A stretch of 64,000 nt of DNA from IMG/VR virus record IMGVR_UViG_3300008113_000033, positions 1-64,000 of that record; one strand, 5' to 3'. The stretch comes from a virus. The notes beneath the pieces are model-generated. The model worked only from the letters and a program-made list of their open reading frames with translations, did not search any database and was not told where the DNA came from. Every line of letters starts with the position of its first letter. The first letter of the stretch is position 1. The translations under genes were made by a program, and so were the position numbers. This document shows, piece by piece, positions 12,766 through 23,635 of the stretch.

Positions 12766-13936
12766 AACTACTAGATATAGTATTGGAGGTTCTTTAACTT
12801 CACAATTATCCAATAATAAAATATCTCCTAATTCCCCATTTAAGATAGGAAAAGTGATGGGTATTATTATGGATGAAAATACTCCTAGTAATGAATTATT
12901 TTATCGTGATGGAGGATGGGGAGGAATAGGTACTATATATTATATTAATTACCCAACTAATAAAAATACATCTAATACTAATTTAGCAAAATTAAATACT
13001 GCTATTCCTTTTTTACCTAACCAAAAATATCTTCCATTAAAAGGAGAGTTAGTTTTATTATTTGATCTTCCTTCTCCTGAAACTCAAGATAATTCTAGAA
13101 AAACTCAAAAATATTATCTAAGTGTTTTAAATTTATGGAATAATAACCAACATAATGCTCAACTTATTAATGATGAAACTTTAGGTAAAACGTTTACTGA
13201 GAATTCAAATATAAAATCATTGTTACCTTTTGAAGGAGATAGTATATTTGAAGGAAGAGTAGGTAATTCTTTAAGATTTACAAGTACAACAAAATTTAAT
13301 AATAAAGAAAATTTTTGGAGTTTAACAGGAACTAATGGAGATCCTATTACTTTATTAACTAATGGACATAATTTTAATTCGGGTTCATTAAAACCATATG
13401 TTGAAGATGTAAATAATGATAATTCATCATTATATCTTACTTCAACACAAAAAGTCCCAATTGAAACTAGAATTTTTTCTTATAATCTTTTATTTAATCC
13501 TATTAAACCTGATTCTTATTTTAATTCTTCTCAAGCTATATTATCTGGTGATAGAATTGTATTAAATGCTAAAAAGGATGAAGTATTAATTTATGGAAAA
13601 GGAGTAGGTTTATCTTCAACTAATACTATTTATTTAAATTCTGATGTTGATATTATCTTAGACGCACCTAAAATTAATTTAGGATTAACCCCTGAAGGAG
13701 CAGCTGCTATCGAACCTATATTATTAGGTACTCAAACAATTAGTATGTTATCATCTTTAATAAAAGAATTAAAATCCTTTTGTACTTCTTTAAAAACAGT
13801 AGAAACGACTCCTGTTGGTACCCCATTAACAGATATTACATTAGCTGCTAAATCATTATATACAGGTTTAGAAGATATAACTACAATTACTGATAATTTA
13901 AATAAATTAAAATCTACTAAATCTTATACAGCATAA
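12755..13936 (+). CDS. Baseplate spike/hub protein, gp5-like
   Basis: A 393-residue protein. The N-terminal 200 residues are beta-rich and fit an OB-fold-like platform. Residues about 270-320 have the repeated short strands of a trimeric spike: SGDRIVLNAKKDEVLIYGKG, then GLSSTNTIYLNSDVDIIL and DAPKINLGL. This pattern recurs in gpV, VgrG and gp5-type spikes that pierce the outer membrane. No lysozyme domain, unlike T4 gp5, is visible. The C-terminal 70 residues are helical. It is the third-last gene before gp25, which fits a baseplate hub role. Confidence 0.65.
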   Translation: MSTRTTRYSIGGSLTSQLSNNKISPNSPFKIGKVMGIIMDENTPSNELFYRDGGWGGIGTIYYINYPTNKNTSNTNLAKLNTAIPFLPNQKYLPLKGELVLLFDLPSPETQDNSRKTQKYYLSVLNLWNNNQHNAQLINDETLGKTFTENSNIKSLLPFEGDSIFEGRVGNSLRFTSTTKFNNKENFWSLTGTNGDPITLLTNGHNFNSGSLKPYVEDVNNDNSSLYLTSTQKVPIETRIFSYNLLFNPIKPDSYFNSSQAILSGDRIVLNAKKDEVLIYGKGVGLSSTNTIYLNSDVDIILDAPKINLGLTPEGAAAIEPILLGTQTISMLSSLIKELKSFCTSLKTVETTPVGTPLTDITLAAKSLYTGLEDITTITDNLNKLKSTKSYTA

Positions 13937-15207
13937 TGATCACTACAGAAGATATATCTAGCGTAGCAGAATTAGGAAAAGGTAATATAGCTAAAAATGC
14001 TAAAAATTTCTTAAAGGGTAAAGCTGAAGCTTTTATTGAAGCTAAAAAACAATCTTTTGAAAAATTAAAAACTGAAATTGAAGATTTAGGTAAACAATTA
14101 GAACAATCTGCTAAAGATTATGAAGAAAAAATAAAATCATTTGGTAATGTATCAACTGGAGCTGTGATTGCTGCTGGAGTTACTACTGCTACTGTTGCTG
14201 CTACTACTATTAGAAATAATAATACCGATGATGTTAATCAACAAGAAGAGAACCAAATTAAAAAATCATTTGAGGCTGAACAAAAAGCTATTCAAGATAA
14301 TATTACATCAAAAAAAACAGAATTAGAAAATAAATTAAAAGGTTATTTACCTCAAGAATTACAGGAAGTTGAAGCGGTTCTTAAATCATCACAAGATACT
14401 ATAGAAGCAAAACGAAATGATATTAGAAATGGAAATAAAATTAAAATTTCTTCATCTAGTGTTATTACTGTTGTTGGTGTTTTAGCTGACTATTTATTAG
14501 GTACTGTATCTATAGGTAATAAAAAAATAGAAAATTTAGTAGATAAAGTAAATTTATTTATAAAAAATATAAAAACAGAAAAAGATATTCAAAAAGCTAA
14601 ATTATATGTTAATAGAGCTAAACTAATAATAAATACAAATAGACAAAGATTAGAAACAATTCAAACTATATTATCAATACTTGAAATATTAGTTCCATTA
14701 TTAGATGTTATATTAGGCTTATTTAAATCTAATCCTATCCCTTCAGCTGTTCCCCCAGGAGTTGGTGTTCCTTTAGGTACTATTAATACTATAGATTCAA
14801 AGACTAAAACATTAGATGATATAAAACTTGCTGCTTCAATATTATTACGTATATCCAATAAAATAGTTTCTAAATTATTAGATGATTTAAATTATCAAGA
14901 AAGTAGATTATTACCTATAGAAGGATTATTAGATTCAGGTTTAAATAATTTAACCGCTAATCAAATCCAAAATTTAGGACCTCAATTAGGATATCTACAA
15001 GGATATGATTATAAAGGATTTAAATTTTTTATTAAAGAAGAAAGTGATCTTAAATTTGTTGTTAAAGGAAATAAACGTAAATATGCAACAGCCGTTAATA
15101 GAGATGGAAATGATATTTTAAAAAGTACATCTTCATTTACTTTATCTCCTGATGTATTAATTGAAGAATTAAAATTACAAATAGACCGAAAGGGTCTCGT
15201 AGCTTAA
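13936..15207 (+). CDS. Coiled-coil baseplate-block protein
   Basis: A 423-residue, largely helical protein with long coiled-coils (residues 30-75, 110-175 and 205-245). A short Ala/Val/Thr-rich hydrophobic stretch, GAVIAAGVTTATVAATT, lies near residue 75. A second hydrophobic part is at about 235-260, and there is a Pro-rich loop at 265. It shares the stop/start base with the spike-like gene. A hub-associated or injected protein is possible. It is short for a tape measure. Not recognised. Confidence 0.65.
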   Translation: MITTEDISSVAELGKGNIAKNAKNFLKGKAEAFIEAKKQSFEKLKTEIEDLGKQLEQSAKDYEEKIKSFGNVSTGAVIAAGVTTATVAATTIRNNNTDDVNQQEENQIKKSFEAEQKAIQDNITSKKTELENKLKGYLPQELQEVEAVLKSSQDTIEAKRNDIRNGNKIKISSSSVITVVGVLADYLLGTVSIGNKKIENLVDKVNLFIKNIKTEKDIQKAKLYVNRAKLIINTNRQRLETIQTILSILEILVPLLDVILGLFKSNPIPSAVPPGVGVPLGTINTIDSKTKTLDDIKLAASILLRISNKIVSKLLDDLNYQESRLLPIEGLLDSGLNNLTANQIQNLGPQLGYLQGYDYKGFKFFIKEESDLKFVVKGNKRKYATAVNRDGNDILKSTSSFTLSPDVLIEELKLQIDRKGLVA

Positions 15208-15217
15208 TATTTATAAT
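15205..15217 (+). promoter_or_regulatory. Late-type motif
   Basis: TAATATTTATAAT overlaps the previous stop codon and ends two bases before the ATG at 15219. This is too close for a normal leader, so it may serve downstream genes or not be a promoter here. Confidence 0.35.
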
Positions 15218-15218
15218 C

Positions 15219-15527
15219 ATGAAAGTAGACGTATTTAAAAAACTTATTAAAGAAGCTGTGCGTGAAGTTCTAAGAGAAGAATTATCACAGGTTAAACCTC
15301 CTCCAGTACAAGAAAATAAAACAATGAGTTTTACAACTCAAGATATTGACATGGTAGCATATAGACAAAATCTAGCATCTTCTATGGGATTATCAACACC
15401 ACCCCAACCATCTTATTCAAAACCCCAAATTCAATCTACAGGAAACCCATATTTAGATATTATATCTGAAACTGCAGCTAGTATGACTCCTCAAGATATA
15501 GCAGCAATGAGACAATATAACGAATAA
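15219..15527 (+). CDS. Small baseplate-block protein
   Basis: A 102-residue protein. The amphipathic start, MKVDVFKKLIKEAVREVLRE, contains L-R-E and resembles the N-terminal peptides of several possible head proteins in this genome. The rest is Pro/Gln/Ser-rich and disordered. It could be a virion assembly factor. Not recognised. Confidence 0.6.
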   Translation: MKVDVFKKLIKEAVREVLREELSQVKPPPVQENKTMSFTTQDIDMVAYRQNLASSMGLSTPPQPSYSKPQIQSTGNPYLDIISETAASMTPQDIAAMRQYNE

Positions 15528-15529
15528 CT

Positions 15530-15940
15530 ATGCCTATACCTCAAGTAGTAAGAATAGATCCTAGAGATTTAGATAAAAATAGAGCAATAGGGATTAGTAT
15601 TCCTTTTAATGCTGGAGGTGTATTTAATCAAACATATTCAACCAAAGATCAAATAAAATCAAATTTAATTAATCTTTTACTAACTTATAAAGGAGAAAGA
15701 ATTGAAAATCCTGAATTTGGAGCTGATTTATCTCGATTATTATTTGAGCCTTTAACTGAAGATTTATATCCAAGAATACAAAATCAAATAATTTCAAGTG
15801 TAAATATGTATATTCCTGAAATTACACTTTTAGATATTGAAATAACCCCAAATATTGATTATAACATAGTTAGTATTAATGTAAGTTATAGATTAAATAT
15901 TTCAGGACAACAAGATAATATTATAATTGAATTACAATAA
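15530..15940 (+). CDS. 25: Baseplate wedge protein gp25
   Basis: A 136-residue protein with the gp25/GPW pattern: a start with IGISIPFNAGGVF, then TKDQIKSNLINLLLTYKGER and NPEFGADLSRLLFEPL. The LLLT..GER followed by P-FG...-LF is the family signature. T4 gp25 is 132 residues. Gp25 joins gp6 and gp53 in the wedge core and helps start sheath assembly. Its one-base overlap with the gp6 gene matches the common gp25-gp6 pairing. Confidence 0.92.
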   Translation: MPIPQVVRIDPRDLDKNRAIGISIPFNAGGVFNQTYSTKDQIKSNLINLLLTYKGERIENPEFGADLSRLLFEPLTEDLYPRIQNQIISSVNMYIPEITLLDIEITPNIDYNIVSINVSYRLNISGQQDNIIIELQ

Positions 15941-17757
15941 TGGCTGAGGATAAACAAATAAAATATATAAATAAAACTTTTAGTGATTTTAAATCATCAC
16001 TTCAAGAATTTGCTAAAACATATTTTTCAGACAATTACAATGATTTTTCAGATGCTTCTCCGGGCAGTATGTTTATTGAAATGGCATCATATGTTGGTGA
16101 TGTTTCGTCATTTTATATTGATTCTCAAATTCAAGAAAATTTTTTAAATTTAGCTAAAGAAAAAGAAAGTTTATATAATTTAGCTTATTCATTTGGTTAT
16201 CGTCCTAAAATATCATATGCTTCTACTACTACTTTAGATGTATATCAATTAATCCCAACAATATTAGATGGAGGAAATGTTAAACCTGATTTTACTTATT
16301 CTCTTTTAATAGCTGAAAATACTATTATAAATAGTAATTTAAATAATCAGAAATTTCTTACTACATCCCCCATAGATTTTTCAGATACCGCATCTGCAAC
16401 TATAAATTACGTTGATGATAATTATTTTTTAGTAAAAAAGCAAGTAGATGTAATCTCAGCAGAAATTAAAACTAGTACTTTTTCATTTACTTCCCCTAAA
16501 AAATTTGATTCTATTACTATTAATGATACTAATATTCTTCAAATTTTAGAAGTTAAAGATAGTGATAATAATTTATGGTATGAAGTTCCATATTTAGCTC
16601 AAGATTTAATTCCTTTATCTACAGTAAACCCTATTTCAGGAAGTGATGGAATTAATTATTTATTAAATTTCCAACGTGTGCCTCGTCGTTTTGTTACACG
16701 AATAAAACCAAATGATACATTAGAGTTACAATTTGGAGCAGGTATATCTACTAATAATACTGATACTACTATATTACCTACCCCAGAAAATATTGATTTA
16801 GGATTAATACCAAGTGTGTCAACTAATATAGACGATTATAATAAAGCATCAATATTTTATACTAAAGCATATGGTTTAGTACCTCAAAATACTACATTAA
16901 CTATAAAATATTTAGTTGGAGGAGGTTTAAATTCAAATACCCCGGCTAATTCATTAACAAGTATTAATAATTCTTCTATATCTTTTAAATACAATGGATT
17001 AATTAATAGTGCTATTACAGGAAGTATTTTAAATAGTGTAGTTTGTAATAATGAATCTGCTTCATCCGGTGGTCGAGGAGCTGATACTATTGAAGAAATT
17101 CGCTTAAATGCATTAAATGCTTATTCTTCTCAAAATAGAACTGTAACTAAAGAAGATTATATTATGCGCGCATTAAGTATGCCTTCTAAATATGGTACTG
17201 TATCAAAAGCATATTTAACCCAAGAAACATATAACTCATTAGGTAACTTATTAGATAAAAATCCATTAAGTTTAGATTTATATGTACTAGGATATAATTC
17301 AGATAAAACATTAACATCAGCTAACCCAACATTAAAATCTAATTTAAAAAAATATCTTAATCAGTATCGTATGATTACTGATGCTATTAATATTAAAAAT
17401 GCATTTTATATTAATTTAGGAGTTAACTTTGAAATTAATTCTGATCCAAGTTATAATAATAATGAATTATTATCTACGTGCATTTCTCAATTAAAAAATT
17501 ATTTTAATATAGACGCATGGCAAATAAATCAACCTATTATTTTGGCCGAAATCAATGCGCTTTTACTCAAGATACCTGGCGTTAGATCAGTAGCTAAAGT
17601 TGAAGTAATAAATAAACAAGGAGGAGGATATTCTCAGTATGGATATGATATCCATGCTGCAACTAGGAATGGTATTTTATATCCATCAATAGATCCTAGC
17701 ATATTTGAAATTCGTTATCCTGATCTTGATATAAATGGTAGAATAATCACATATTAA
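15940..17757 (+). CDS. 6: Baseplate wedge protein gp6
   Basis: A 605-residue protein, close to T4 gp6 (660). The N-terminal part has SPGSMFIEMASYVGDVSSFYID, and the centre has the baseplate-J-like segment GRGADTIEEIRLNALNAYSS, followed by TVTKEDYIMRALSMPSKYG. The C-terminal domain has LLKIPGVRSVAKVEV. Gp6 forms the ring that holds the wedges together and changes shape on contraction. Translationally coupled to gp25. Confidence 0.92.
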   Translation: MAEDKQIKYINKTFSDFKSSLQEFAKTYFSDNYNDFSDASPGSMFIEMASYVGDVSSFYIDSQIQENFLNLAKEKESLYNLAYSFGYRPKISYASTTTLDVYQLIPTILDGGNVKPDFTYSLLIAENTIINSNLNNQKFLTTSPIDFSDTASATINYVDDNYFLVKKQVDVISAEIKTSTFSFTSPKKFDSITINDTNILQILEVKDSDNNLWYEVPYLAQDLIPLSTVNPISGSDGINYLLNFQRVPRRFVTRIKPNDTLELQFGAGISTNNTDTTILPTPENIDLGLIPSVSTNIDDYNKASIFYTKAYGLVPQNTTLTIKYLVGGGLNSNTPANSLTSINNSSISFKYNGLINSAITGSILNSVVCNNESASSGGRGADTIEEIRLNALNAYSSQNRTVTKEDYIMRALSMPSKYGTVSKAYLTQETYNSLGNLLDKNPLSLDLYVLGYNSDKTLTSANPTLKSNLKKYLNQYRMITDAINIKNAFYINLGVNFEINSDPSYNNNELLSTCISQLKNYFNIDAWQINQPIILAEINALLLKIPGVRSVAKVEVINKQGGGYSQYGYDIHAATRNGILYPSIDPSIFEIRYPDLDINGRIITY

Positions 17758-17760
17758 AAA

Positions 17761-18837
17761 ATGGCAGTATATAAAATATTTCCTAATAAGGACGCTTCAA
17801 TATATTCATATTACCCTACAAAAAATGCAGGATTAGATGAAATATTAGATATAAGTCTATATAAAACAATAGAAGAAACTGGAGAAGTTTCTAGAGCATT
17901 ACTATCATTTTCTAATACTGAAATATCTGATTTATTAATTAATAAAATAGGTTTAAGTAATTATAAAGCATATTTAAAATTGTATTTAGCTAATGCTTCT
18001 GAAATCCCTTTAGATTATACTATATATTGTCATCCAATATCTGGTTCTTGGAATATGGGTATTGGCCGTGCAGCTAATATTCCTTCTACTACAGAAGGAG
18101 TAAGTTGGAAATATAGAAATATATTAAGTGGAAGTATATTTACATCATCCATATCTAATGCTACTAATGCTTATAATGGAAATAATATAGGGGGAGGAAG
18201 TTGGTATACTGGGAGTAATTTAATTTCAACTCAATCATTTAGTTATATTACTAATAAAGATATAGAATTAGATGTTACTAATGCTATTAGTTCTAGTTAT
18301 TATCAAGATGGATTTATAATTAAACATTCTTCTTCTTTAGAATTTTCTACTGGTTCATCATTTGAGACTAAATATTTCTCTTCAGATACCCATACTATTT
18401 ATCCTCCGTGTTTAGAATTTAGATGGAATGACTTTACATATTCTACAGGTTCATTAACAACGATTCAATCCGATAATATTAATATTTCAATAACTAACAA
18501 TAAAGGAGAATTTAAAGAAGATTCAGTAAATCGTTTTAGAGTAAATGTAAGAGATCGTTACCCAACTAGGACGTTTCAAACATCTTCATTATATTTAAAT
18601 AATAAGATTTTACCAACATCTTCATATTATGCTGTAAAAGATATTAAAACTGAAGAAATTGTAATAGATTTTGATGCTACATTTACTAAACTATCTGCTG
18701 ATTCATCTGGTAATTATTTTGATTTATATATGAATGGATTACAGCCTGAACGATATTATTCTATTATAATTAAATCTATAATTGGCAAAAATATATCAAT
18801 GTTTGAGGATAATAATTATTTTAAAATTATACAATAA
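17761..18837 (+). CDS. DNRLRE-like baseplate/virion protein
   Basis: A 358-residue protein in the slot between gp6 and a gp7-like protein. The first 230 residues resemble the DNRLRE fold of secreted cell-wall proteins: FPNKDASIYSYYPTKNAG, SRALLSFS, then KAYLKLYLANASEIPLDYT and SGSWNMGIGR. The family usually has a jelly-roll shape tied to surface or polysaccharide proteins. A C-terminal beta domain follows. It may replace T4 gp8 or gp7 parts. The fold call is by pattern. Confidence 0.6.
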   Translation: MAVYKIFPNKDASIYSYYPTKNAGLDEILDISLYKTIEETGEVSRALLSFSNTEISDLLINKIGLSNYKAYLKLYLANASEIPLDYTIYCHPISGSWNMGIGRAANIPSTTEGVSWKYRNILSGSIFTSSISNATNAYNGNNIGGGSWYTGSNLISTQSFSYITNKDIELDVTNAISSSYYQDGFIIKHSSSLEFSTGSSFETKYFSSDTHTIYPPCLEFRWNDFTYSTGSLTTIQSDNINISITNNKGEFKEDSVNRFRVNVRDRYPTRTFQTSSLYLNNKILPTSSYYAVKDIKTEEIVIDFDATFTKLSADSSGNYFDLYMNGLQPERYYSIIIKSIIGKNISMFEDNNYFKIIQ

Positions 18838-19169
18838 TGCCTGAAGTTGTAAAATTAAATCAAAATATTTTTATTAAAGGAGATTTTGAAAAAGTAGTTG
18901 ATACTGGATTTAGACAATTAATAAAAACAACCCCAGATACTACTTTTACCTTAGATGATTTTTTTGAATTATATGAAAATTTATTTGAAAATATTCCTAA
19001 AGAAGGAGATTTAAAATCTCATAGATATATACTAAATAAAACAGCAGAATATTTAGGAATAAACATAAATGAAAATATTGATATTCAAGCTTTATTGGAT
19101 GAAATAACATCTTTAAGACAAGAATTATTAGATGCTAATAAGACATTATTAGATTTAAATAAAAAATAA
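18837..19169 (+). CDS. Small baseplate-block protein
   Basis: A 110-residue acidic protein with a C-terminal coiled-coil (ALLDEITSLRQELLDANKTL). It shares one base with each neighbour, so it is expressed in fixed ratio with the large protein after it. It may be a small wedge subunit or chaperone. Not recognised. Confidence 0.65.
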   Translation: MPEVVKLNQNIFIKGDFEKVVDTGFRQLIKTTPDTTFTLDDFFELYENLFENIPKEGDLKSHRYILNKTAEYLGININENIDIQALLDEITSLRQELLDANKTLLDLNKK

Positions 19170-22100
19170 TGGCAGATAATATTACAATTGTAGGTAACGT
19201 AAATAGTATTCAACGTATATCTCGATTTAAAACAACAGATACAAATTTATTATCTATTAATGAACTCCCACAAAATTTTGGGCGTAAAGGAGATTTTATT
19301 GAATTTTTTGTTTATGATGATAATAATAATTTAATTGCATTAGATTACGATTATACTGATTATAAATTACCAACTAATCAATTTCTATATAATGATAATA
19401 CTCTTCCTGAAATACAAATAGATCCAACTTTAGATATTGAAAACTCAGGATTTAATAATGGAAATTTTAAATCACAATATAGTTTTTTTAGAAGAAAATT
19501 TTCAGAATCTAATATTGATTTATTTATAAGTGAAATTTCTGAAGATAGAACAGAAATAAGAGTAAACTCTGTTAATCTATCTTCCTCAGATTTAGTCAAA
19601 GAAGCTCAAAATTTAATTAATGAATTTACTTCAGTTTCATATCAAAAATATTATATAGCAAATTTTTTTGATGATATTCAACAAACAATAATTAATGTTG
19701 CTATTGATAATACTACTGATACTCCTTCGGTATTATTTAAATTATATGAGCCTTTATCATCAGAAATATTAGAAAAATCTACATTATGGGTTACAGAAGA
19801 AATCACTGAGCCTTATGTATTTAGTATTAATTTAGATGTAATAGTAATACCTGATCCTCTTCCACAACTAAGAGGACCTAATTTTGATATTGAAATAGAT
19901 ATAAAACAAAATTTATCTACTGGTTATCAAACTTATTCATCTTTAGTATCATCTTTAACTGGATCTTCATATCATAAAGTTTTAAATTTTATGAATGATA
20001 ATTCATATGATTTAAATACCGATTATACTTCATTTAATAATTTTATTCATTTTAGTTCAGCTAAAAAACGTTTAGAAATATTTTATGATAAAGCTAAACA
20101 AATTGAAGATTATAATAATGATATTACAACACTTGTAAATTCAACTTCATTATTAAAAAATACTGAAACCGCATCTATTAAATTAAAAATAGATAATATA
20201 TTTAAACATTTTGATGGTTTTGAAAATTATTTATACTATGAATCTTCTTCATATGCTTGGCCTAAATCTGGAAGTAATAAACCATATGTTTTATTATCTA
20301 CTGGATCATCTATAACTAAACTTTGGTATAATAATTATACTTCTTCTGCTATTACGTATGATTATAATAATCTAGATCATCTATATAATACTATCCCAGA
20401 ATATATTAAAAATGATCCTGATAATTACCAACCATATTTTAATTTTATAGATATGATTGGTCATTATTTTGATAATATATGGATTTATATTACATCAATT
20501 AATGAATTATATAATGCAGATAATAATCTTGAAAAGGGTGTTTCTAAAGACTTAGTTTATGATGCTTTAAAATCCTTAGGTGTTAGTTTATATAATAGTA
20601 AAGGAGATAATCAATTTGATAATTATATAACTGGTTTAAACAGTGGTAGTATATTATTTACTAATGATTTTTCTTTAACTAGTAGTTTTTTAAATAATAT
20701 CCCTAAAAAAGATTTATTAGCTGAAACATATAAGCGAATATATCATAATTTAATTTTATTAAATAAAAGTAAAGGTACATCTGTTGGTTTACAAAATTTA
20801 ATTACTACTTTTGGTATTACAAGTAGTATATTTGAACCAAAAGAATTTGGTGGTTCAACTAAAATAAATGAACTTAAAGGATATGATAATGATAAAATAA
20901 CGATTCAAAATAATACTATTGACGGTAATGTTTTATCTCCATTTATATCTTTACAAAATCCTATATCATCGTCATCAGAATTTACTTCAACAGATTTACA
21001 TTTTGTTGATTTATCATTTAGTCCTCAAAACCAACTAAATTCTAGAATATCAGCTTCAGTTGCAATAACCTCTCCTACATTTTCATTAGATGATTATATT
21101 GGTGATCCTAGATTAATGGAATCTTCATCTTATGATTTATTAATTGAACAACAATATTATTTTACATCAGCCAGTGCTGCTATTTCTGGTAGTATAAAAC
21201 GTTTAGATTATAAAGGATTTATTGGGTTAGTAAAATATTTTGATAATAGTTTATTTAAAATGTTAAAAGATTTTGTACCTGCACGAACAAATACATTAAC
21301 AGGTGTAACAATAAAATCTCCCGTACTTGAACGTAATAAAATAAAATTATATAATCCAAAAGTCACAGAAGAAACAATACACGAAGCTAATTATATGGTT
21401 CCTGTACTTTCTGAAGATAAAGATTATTATTATGATATACTACCTGGAAATAAATCCCAATTTTATACCGGAGAACTATCAGGTTCATATGCTAATATAA
21501 ATGATACTTTTGAAAACTCTAACCCAAACCCATATTTACAACCTACAGAATCTATTAATTTAAATAATTTTAATCATAGTGATTTTAATGTTACTTTAAA
21601 TAATATATCATCTAGTGTAGTATCAAATTCTAAATTTAAAATTGAAAAACTATATACATTATCAAATAATAAAATATTTCAATCTACTTCATCTACAGAA
21701 TATATATCTAATGCTGAATTACAAGATAGTTATGATACATTATTAGGCCATCAACGTTCTCGTTATGATGGTTCTAAATTATCTAGTATAACATATAATA
21801 ATTATACATCAGCTTCTGCTAATTATAGTGGGGATACATCATATGGTAAAACAGCAGCTATTGATCATAATACAGGTAAAATTGGTATATTTACTCAAAT
21901 AAATGATACCAATAATTTGTTTGATGTACCTCTTAGATCTAATGTGTCTTTAAAATATTTAGTTGATGTAGATGGTAATTTAACAGAATTAAATAAAAAG
22001 AATAAACGTTGGAATGAAATACAGAATACATTTAAAGCGGGTCAAACAGCTACAGTAGCTTTATTTGATAACCAAAAATATTCCGATCAAAAGAAAACAG

Positions 22101-23635
22101 ATGGTGTAAAATTAATATATAGTAGTGGATATTCATATTTTCCTATGATATATGCTGCTAGTTCTGCTGATGATAAATTATTTTTTAATTATACTGGAGA
22201 TAGTATATCTAAAATATTTAAAATAAATACTGTTGGTGGATTTATAATTGGTTCCCCAACTTTAACATATCCATTAGTAGGAGGAAAAGGATATAAATTA
22301 TTTAATAAAACAAATGATCCAAACTCCCCGGGACCCGATTCACCAAATGCAAGTAATTCAGAAGGTAATGCTTATTATTCTACTAATGGAGCTAATACAT
22401 TTTCTACATACAGTATACAAGAAACAGGTAAGCAAAGATTCAATGCTAAATTTGATATTAATGTAACATTTAATGAAACTAATCAAAGTGGATCATTTAC
22501 ATTTAAAATCAATAAAGTAGGTACTGCTACCCCATTAAGAGAACTAAGTATAGCAGTAACTTCTTCATATCAATCTACCCAATATACAGATCTTTTATTT
22601 GCTGCTAAAACAAGTACTACTATGGTAACAACTGCTCCAACAAAAGTATATAATACAAATGGAACATTTGTTAAAATTTTACAACCAACTTTATTACATA
22701 AGATAATTCCATACCAATATGTTGATGGATGTTATGGTCAAGGATCATTTGCTAGAGGATTATGGGTTGAAACTCCTTATTTTGATTCAATACTTGACCC
22801 ATATTATGATATACCATCTGGTAATTTTTGTAGTAATATATATGCTTTACCATCATTTAATAGATTTTTATATGAACTCCCTGAAAATAATTTATCACAA
22901 ACTTTATCTTTCAATGTGTTAACCCCAGAACAAACATTTACATTAAATGATAAAATAACATTTGAATTTAGTGCTGGAGGTAGTGCCGGAGAATTTTCAA
23001 CACCTAATTATACTGCTTCTATAAGTAGTGGAGGTGTATTTTTTAATCAATTAAGTACCAACCAAGTAGGAAGTTATCCATATGTTGAAAATATTCCAAC
23101 CCCATTTATTTCAGGTTCAATAGGGATTAATACTATTGCATTTAGTAGTGAATTAAGTTCATTAAAAGATTATCAATTTGTTCCTAGTGGAAGTGGTATT
23201 CCATTTAGTGACCAAAATTCACTGTGGGGTAAATATGGGGATATAGATTATACTTTTTCTCCTAGTGTGGGAGATATTATGTTTATTTATTATGGGGGTA
23301 CTGGAAATTTTTTCGAATCTAATATTACTGCGGTAACATCGTCAAACGGAAATCTTTTAATAAGTTTATCCCCAGATTTACCTAGTGGTTTACGATTGAC
23401 ATCATATGTAAATACTCCATCTCCCACAGTAGATAAATTTTTAATATTAAAAAAAGTAAATGATGAAACTAATGTAGTACTTACATTTCATAAACCTGAT
23501 AATCCTACATCTTTAGGATTTTTAATTCCTGAAAATATTCATCCGGATGTTTTAAATAATATAGATGTAATAACTAAAGAAATTAAACAAAAATTAATTG
23601 ATCAAGGATCATTAACTAGTGGAGGTTCATTTTAA
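19169..23635 (+). CDS. Giant baseplate wedge protein, gp7-like
   Basis: A 1488-residue protein; T4 gp7 has 1032. Residues about 410-570 have a tail-protein-I-like region: FIDMIGHYFDNIWIYITSIN, then DLVYDALKSLGVSLYNSKGD, and LILLNKSKGTSVGLQNLITT followed by FGI. The L-L-N/K-K-S-K-G-T...L...FGI string is typical of tail protein I, which links baseplate to fibres. The rest is Ser/Thr/Asn-rich beta structure, suggestive of fibre-attachment domains. Its location after gp6 supports gp7; direct homology is not shown. Confidence 0.6.
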   Translation: MADNITIVGNVNSIQRISRFKTTDTNLLSINELPQNFGRKGDFIEFFVYDDNNNLIALDYDYTDYKLPTNQFLYNDNTLPEIQIDPTLDIENSGFNNGNFKSQYSFFRRKFSESNIDLFISEISEDRTEIRVNSVNLSSSDLVKEAQNLINEFTSVSYQKYYIANFFDDIQQTIINVAIDNTTDTPSVLFKLYEPLSSEILEKSTLWVTEEITEPYVFSINLDVIVIPDPLPQLRGPNFDIEIDIKQNLSTGYQTYSSLVSSLTGSSYHKVLNFMNDNSYDLNTDYTSFNNFIHFSSAKKRLEIFYDKAKQIEDYNNDITTLVNSTSLLKNTETASIKLKIDNIFKHFDGFENYLYYESSSYAWPKSGSNKPYVLLSTGSSITKLWYNNYTSSAITYDYNNLDHLYNTIPEYIKNDPDNYQPYFNFIDMIGHYFDNIWIYITSINELYNADNNLEKGVSKDLVYDALKSLGVSLYNSKGDNQFDNYITGLNSGSILFTNDFSLTSSFLNNIPKKDLLAETYKRIYHNLILLNKSKGTSVGLQNLITTFGITSSIFEPKEFGGSTKINELKGYDNDKITIQNNTIDGNVLSPFISLQNPISSSSEFTSTDLHFVDLSFSPQNQLNSRISASVAITSPTFSLDDYIGDPRLMESSSYDLLIEQQYYFTSASAAISGSIKRLDYKGFIGLVKYFDNSLFKMLKDFVPARTNTLTGVTIKSPVLERNKIKLYNPKVTEETIHEANYMVPVLSEDKDYYYDILPGNKSQFYTGELSGSYANINDTFENSNPNPYLQPTESINLNNFNHSDFNVTLNNISSSVVSNSKFKIEKLYTLSNNKIFQSTSSTEYISNAELQDSYDTLLGHQRSRYDGSKLSSITYNNYTSASANYSGDTSYGKTAAIDHNTGKIGIFTQINDTNNLFDVPLRSNVSLKYLVDVDGNLTELNKKNKRWNEIQNTFKAGQTATVALFDNQKYSDQKKTDGVKLIYSSGYSYFPMIYAASSADDKLFFNYTGDSISKIFKINTVGGFIIGSPTLTYPLVGGKGYKLFNKTNDPNSPGPDSPNASNSEGNAYYSTNGANTFSTYSIQETGKQRFNAKFDINVTFNETNQSGSFTFKINKVGTATPLRELSIAVTSSYQSTQYTDLLFAAKTSTTMVTTAPTKVYNTNGTFVKILQPTLLHKIIPYQYVDGCYGQGSFARGLWVETPYFDSILDPYYDIPSGNFCSNIYALPSFNRFLYELPENNLSQTLSFNVLTPEQTFTLNDKITFEFSAGGSAGEFSTPNYTASISSGGVFFNQLSTNQVGSYPYVENIPTPFISGSIGINTIAFSSELSSLKDYQFVPSGSGIPFSDQNSLWGKYGDIDYTFSPSVGDIMFIYYGGTGNFFESNITAVTSSNGNLLISLSPDLPSGLRLTSYVNTPSPTVDKFLILKKVNDETNVVLTFHKPDNPTSLGFLIPENIHPDVLNNIDVITKEIKQKLIDQGSLTSGGSF

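Noticed and set aside
13936-15207. Tape measure protein
   Set aside because: Coiled-coil and partly hydrophobic, but far too short for a T4-like tail and located in the baseplate operon.
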